This document shows positions 5,842 through 7,408 of a DNA stretch of 7,408 nucleotides, piece by piece. Numbering within the stretch: the stretch's first letter is position 1; each line of letters starts with the position of its first letter. Made by a program: the position numbers and the translations under genes. The DNA lies in contig QKDV01000209.1 in the NCBI GenBank assembly GCA_003251955.1, forward strand, positions 1 to 7,408. Direction: 5' to 3'. This stretch comes from Methanospirillum hungatei. Its GTDB lineage: Archaea; Halobacteriota; Methanomicrobia; Methanomicrobiales; Methanospirillaceae. The notes beneath the pieces were generated by a model that saw only the letters and a program-made list of their open reading frames with translations, did no database searches and had not been told where the DNA came from.

Positions 5842-7408
5842 TTAAGTCACAATCACTGCATTTGACTGCGTGATCGAACCACTATAATCACTATTCTGTG
5901 CAAGAAGGGTAACAGAGTACGATCCTGTAGTTGTATACCGATGCGTTACATTCTGAAGTGTAGAAGTATTTCCATCACCTAAATCCCAGATCCATGAGAT
6001 CGGATTTCCTGAACTGGTATCAGTAAACTGTACATCCAGAGGTGCAGTGCCATTATGGACAGAAACATCAAATGAAGCAGTTATTCTTCCAGGCACCGGT
6101 GTTGGCGTGGGTTCAGGCTCAACACCACTTGTTACAGTGATAAACTTACTCCACATTCCATACCCACCACTCTGATCATTATTCGCACGCAGAGTTACCG
6201 AGTATGTTCCAGATTCTTCGTACGTATGTGAAGGATTCGGAGTGGTATTGTTGGCACCATCACCAAACTGCCAGAAGTATGAAGTTGGTGAACCAAAGCA
6301 CTGATCGCTGAACTGAACAGTCAGGGGAGCCTGACCATGGCGTGGTGAAGCATCAAAGAATACCTGAACCTGACCGGGGATAGGAGTGCCATTCACCCTG
6401 ATTGTATGATTTTCAGTAAGATTAGTGAATGTCCAGTTGCCAGCCGGCTCATCATAAAGAATATCATCTACTGATACATTTGTCAGAGTTGAACCTGGCC
6501 TCGCCTGCATAATATAGGACTGGTTGGAGTTGGCAGGATACGAGTTGTTTCCTGAAGGAATGATCTTACTCAACCGGTTTGCTGAAGAGTTGATCAAATA
6601 CGTACCGGTCACCTGAGTGAATTGTGCTTCGATGGACTGGTTAGAACCAACTTTGGTAAAATTATACACATATGGAGAGTTTTGTGCTCCAAGATTGACA
6701 GAGTCGTTGATGATGACATCAGATATTGAATAACCCTGAAGTGCAGTTATAGTAAAACTCTTATTGTACTGATCAAACACCTGAACCAATCCGGATGGGT
6801 CAATACTCCCACCTACACCTGCAGTTGCACTGATATACCAATGCTGGGGATAGAGCACCTTAAAACTAGCAGCAATGGAGTGATCTTCAGTAATATTAGA
6901 GAAGATGTACGAACTGATTGCTCCCTGGCTTGTATTATCAACAAGTACATCATCTATATTCATCCCGATATTTGATGTGATGTTAAACGTCTGATTTGAC
7001 CCGTGATTCACCGTAACTACACCGGAAGGGCTGATTGAACCACCGGATCCTGCAGTTGCGGTGATATTATGAGTTAATTCACCGGTTGAATTAAACTCGG
7101 CATAAATCGTATGATTGGCAGTAACATTTGAAAAGGTGTATGAACTAACAGCCCCTGCACTTGAGTTATCAGTGAGAACATCTTTTATGGCATAACCAGC
7201 ATCAGGGGAGATTGAAAATGTCTGGTTGTCACCCATTAAGACCTCTACCTGCCCTAATGGAGAGATTGTTCCTCCAGTTCCTGCTGATGAGTTAATGAAA
7301 TACGAACTCGTTGTATTAGTATATTCGATATTCAGCATGTAGAAGCGGTGATTATAATTTAAATAATTAGTACCGGTATAATCCATGTTCATCTTCAACC
7401 TGAAGACT
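5842..7408 (-). CDS. InlB B-like repeat and PKD surface protein, C-terminal part (5' end beyond right edge)
   Basis: The frame is open from the right edge (first whole codon at 7407) for 521 residues to TAA at 5842-5844. The in-frame TTG and ATG codons at 7398, 7392 and 7386 have no signal peptide after them, so the real start lies outside. Counting from 7407, residues 1-35 are a Tyr/Asn-rich tail of an earlier region. Four divergent InlB B-like repeats follow at about 36-106, 113-182, 190-263 and 269-341. Each has the pattern S-A-G-x-G-G-x-I-x-P-x-G, a central N-Q-T-F-x-I, D-V-L-x-D, and a final N-x-T-x-x-H-x-I-x-A-x-F; the fourth is eroded. Two PKD domains occupy about 347-427 and 441-521, with WQFGD and WDLGD motifs, separated by a linker EPEPTPTPVPG. 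Such repeats are known in secreted and adhesive proteins of methanogens. No anchor follows the last PKD domain. I infer an exported surface protein; its specific function is unknown. Confidence 0.9.
   Translation of the reverse strand, partial: VFRLKMNMDYTGTNYLNYNHRFYMLNIEYTNTTSSYFINSSAGTGGTISPLGQVEVLMGDNQTFSISPDAGYAIKDVLTDNSSAGAVSSYTFSNVTANHTIYAEFNSTGELTHNITATAGSGGSISPSGVVTVNHGSNQTFNITSNIGMNIDDVLVDNTSQGAISSYIFSNITEDHSIAASFKVLYPQHWYISATAGVGGSIDPSGLVQVFDQYNKSFTITALQGYSISDVIINDSVNLGAQNSPYVYNFTKVGSNQSIEAQFTQVTGTYLINSSANRLSKIIPSGNNSYPANSNQSYIMQARPGSTLTNVSVDDILYDEPAGNWTFTNLTENHTIRVNGTPIPGQVQVFFDASPRHGQAPLTVQFSDQCFGSPTSYFWQFGDGANNTTPNPSHTYEESGTYSVTLRANNDQSGGYGMWSKFITVTSGVEPEPTPTPVPGRITASFDVSVHNGTAPLDVQFTDTSSGNPISWIWDLGDGNTSTLQNVTHRYTTTGSYSVTLLAQNSDYSGSITQSNAVIVT

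Noticed and set aside
7384..7398. TTG at 7398 or ATG at 7392/7386 as the start of the InlB-repeat/PKD gene
   Set aside because: The frame stays open to the window edge, no signal peptide follows any of these codons, and the repeats suggest an exported protein; the gene very probably starts outside the window.

Overview
This window reads as accessory, surface-related DNA from a methanogenic archaeon, most likely of the order Methanomicrobiales and close to Methanospirillum. The evidence is indirect. All three large genes encode exported, Asn/Ser/Thr-rich proteins built from PKD domains. One adds a DUF3821-like N-terminal region and another adds divergent InlB B-like repeats, modules that are abundant together in that group. 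Gene starts carry archaeal-type signals (a GGTGA Shine-Dalgarno, A/T-rich TATA-like boxes) and gene ends carry oligo-T tracts. No 16S rRNA or other taxonomic marker is present, so the assignment is inference.

All coding capacity lies on the minus strand, in three tandem genes. From right to left, in transcription order, they are as follows. (1) 5842 to beyond the right edge: the C-terminal 521 residues of a protein with four InlB B-like beta repeats, the last one degenerate, followed by two PKD domains joined by a Pro/Thr/Glu linker. Its true start is outside the window. (2) 3086-5311: a complete 741-residue protein, a signal peptide followed by eight consecutive PKD domains. (3) Left edge to 2838: the N-terminal 946 residues of a protein with a signal peptide, about 490 residues of unusual ectodomain that includes a DUF3821-like unit and a cysteine-rich segment, and then at least five PKD domains, the fifth cut by the edge.

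The spacers are 247 bp (2839-3085) and 530 bp (5312-5841). They carry oligo-T tracts just after upstream stops and TATA-like boxes before downstream starts, so the genes look like separate transcription units, not a tight operon. The longer spacer also holds a perfect GAAA-loop hairpin and two very short plus-strand reading frames that may be chance or gene debris.

None of the three proteins has a catalytic domain visible here. The two with visible C-termini have no membrane anchor or sorting signal. The simplest interpretation is a cluster of secreted or cell-surface adhesive or structural proteins, perhaps envelope or sheath associated. The most unusual element is the cysteine-rich segment of the leftmost gene (residues 318-370, with CPICG and CCC motifs), in a cluster whose other proteins are almost free of cysteine.
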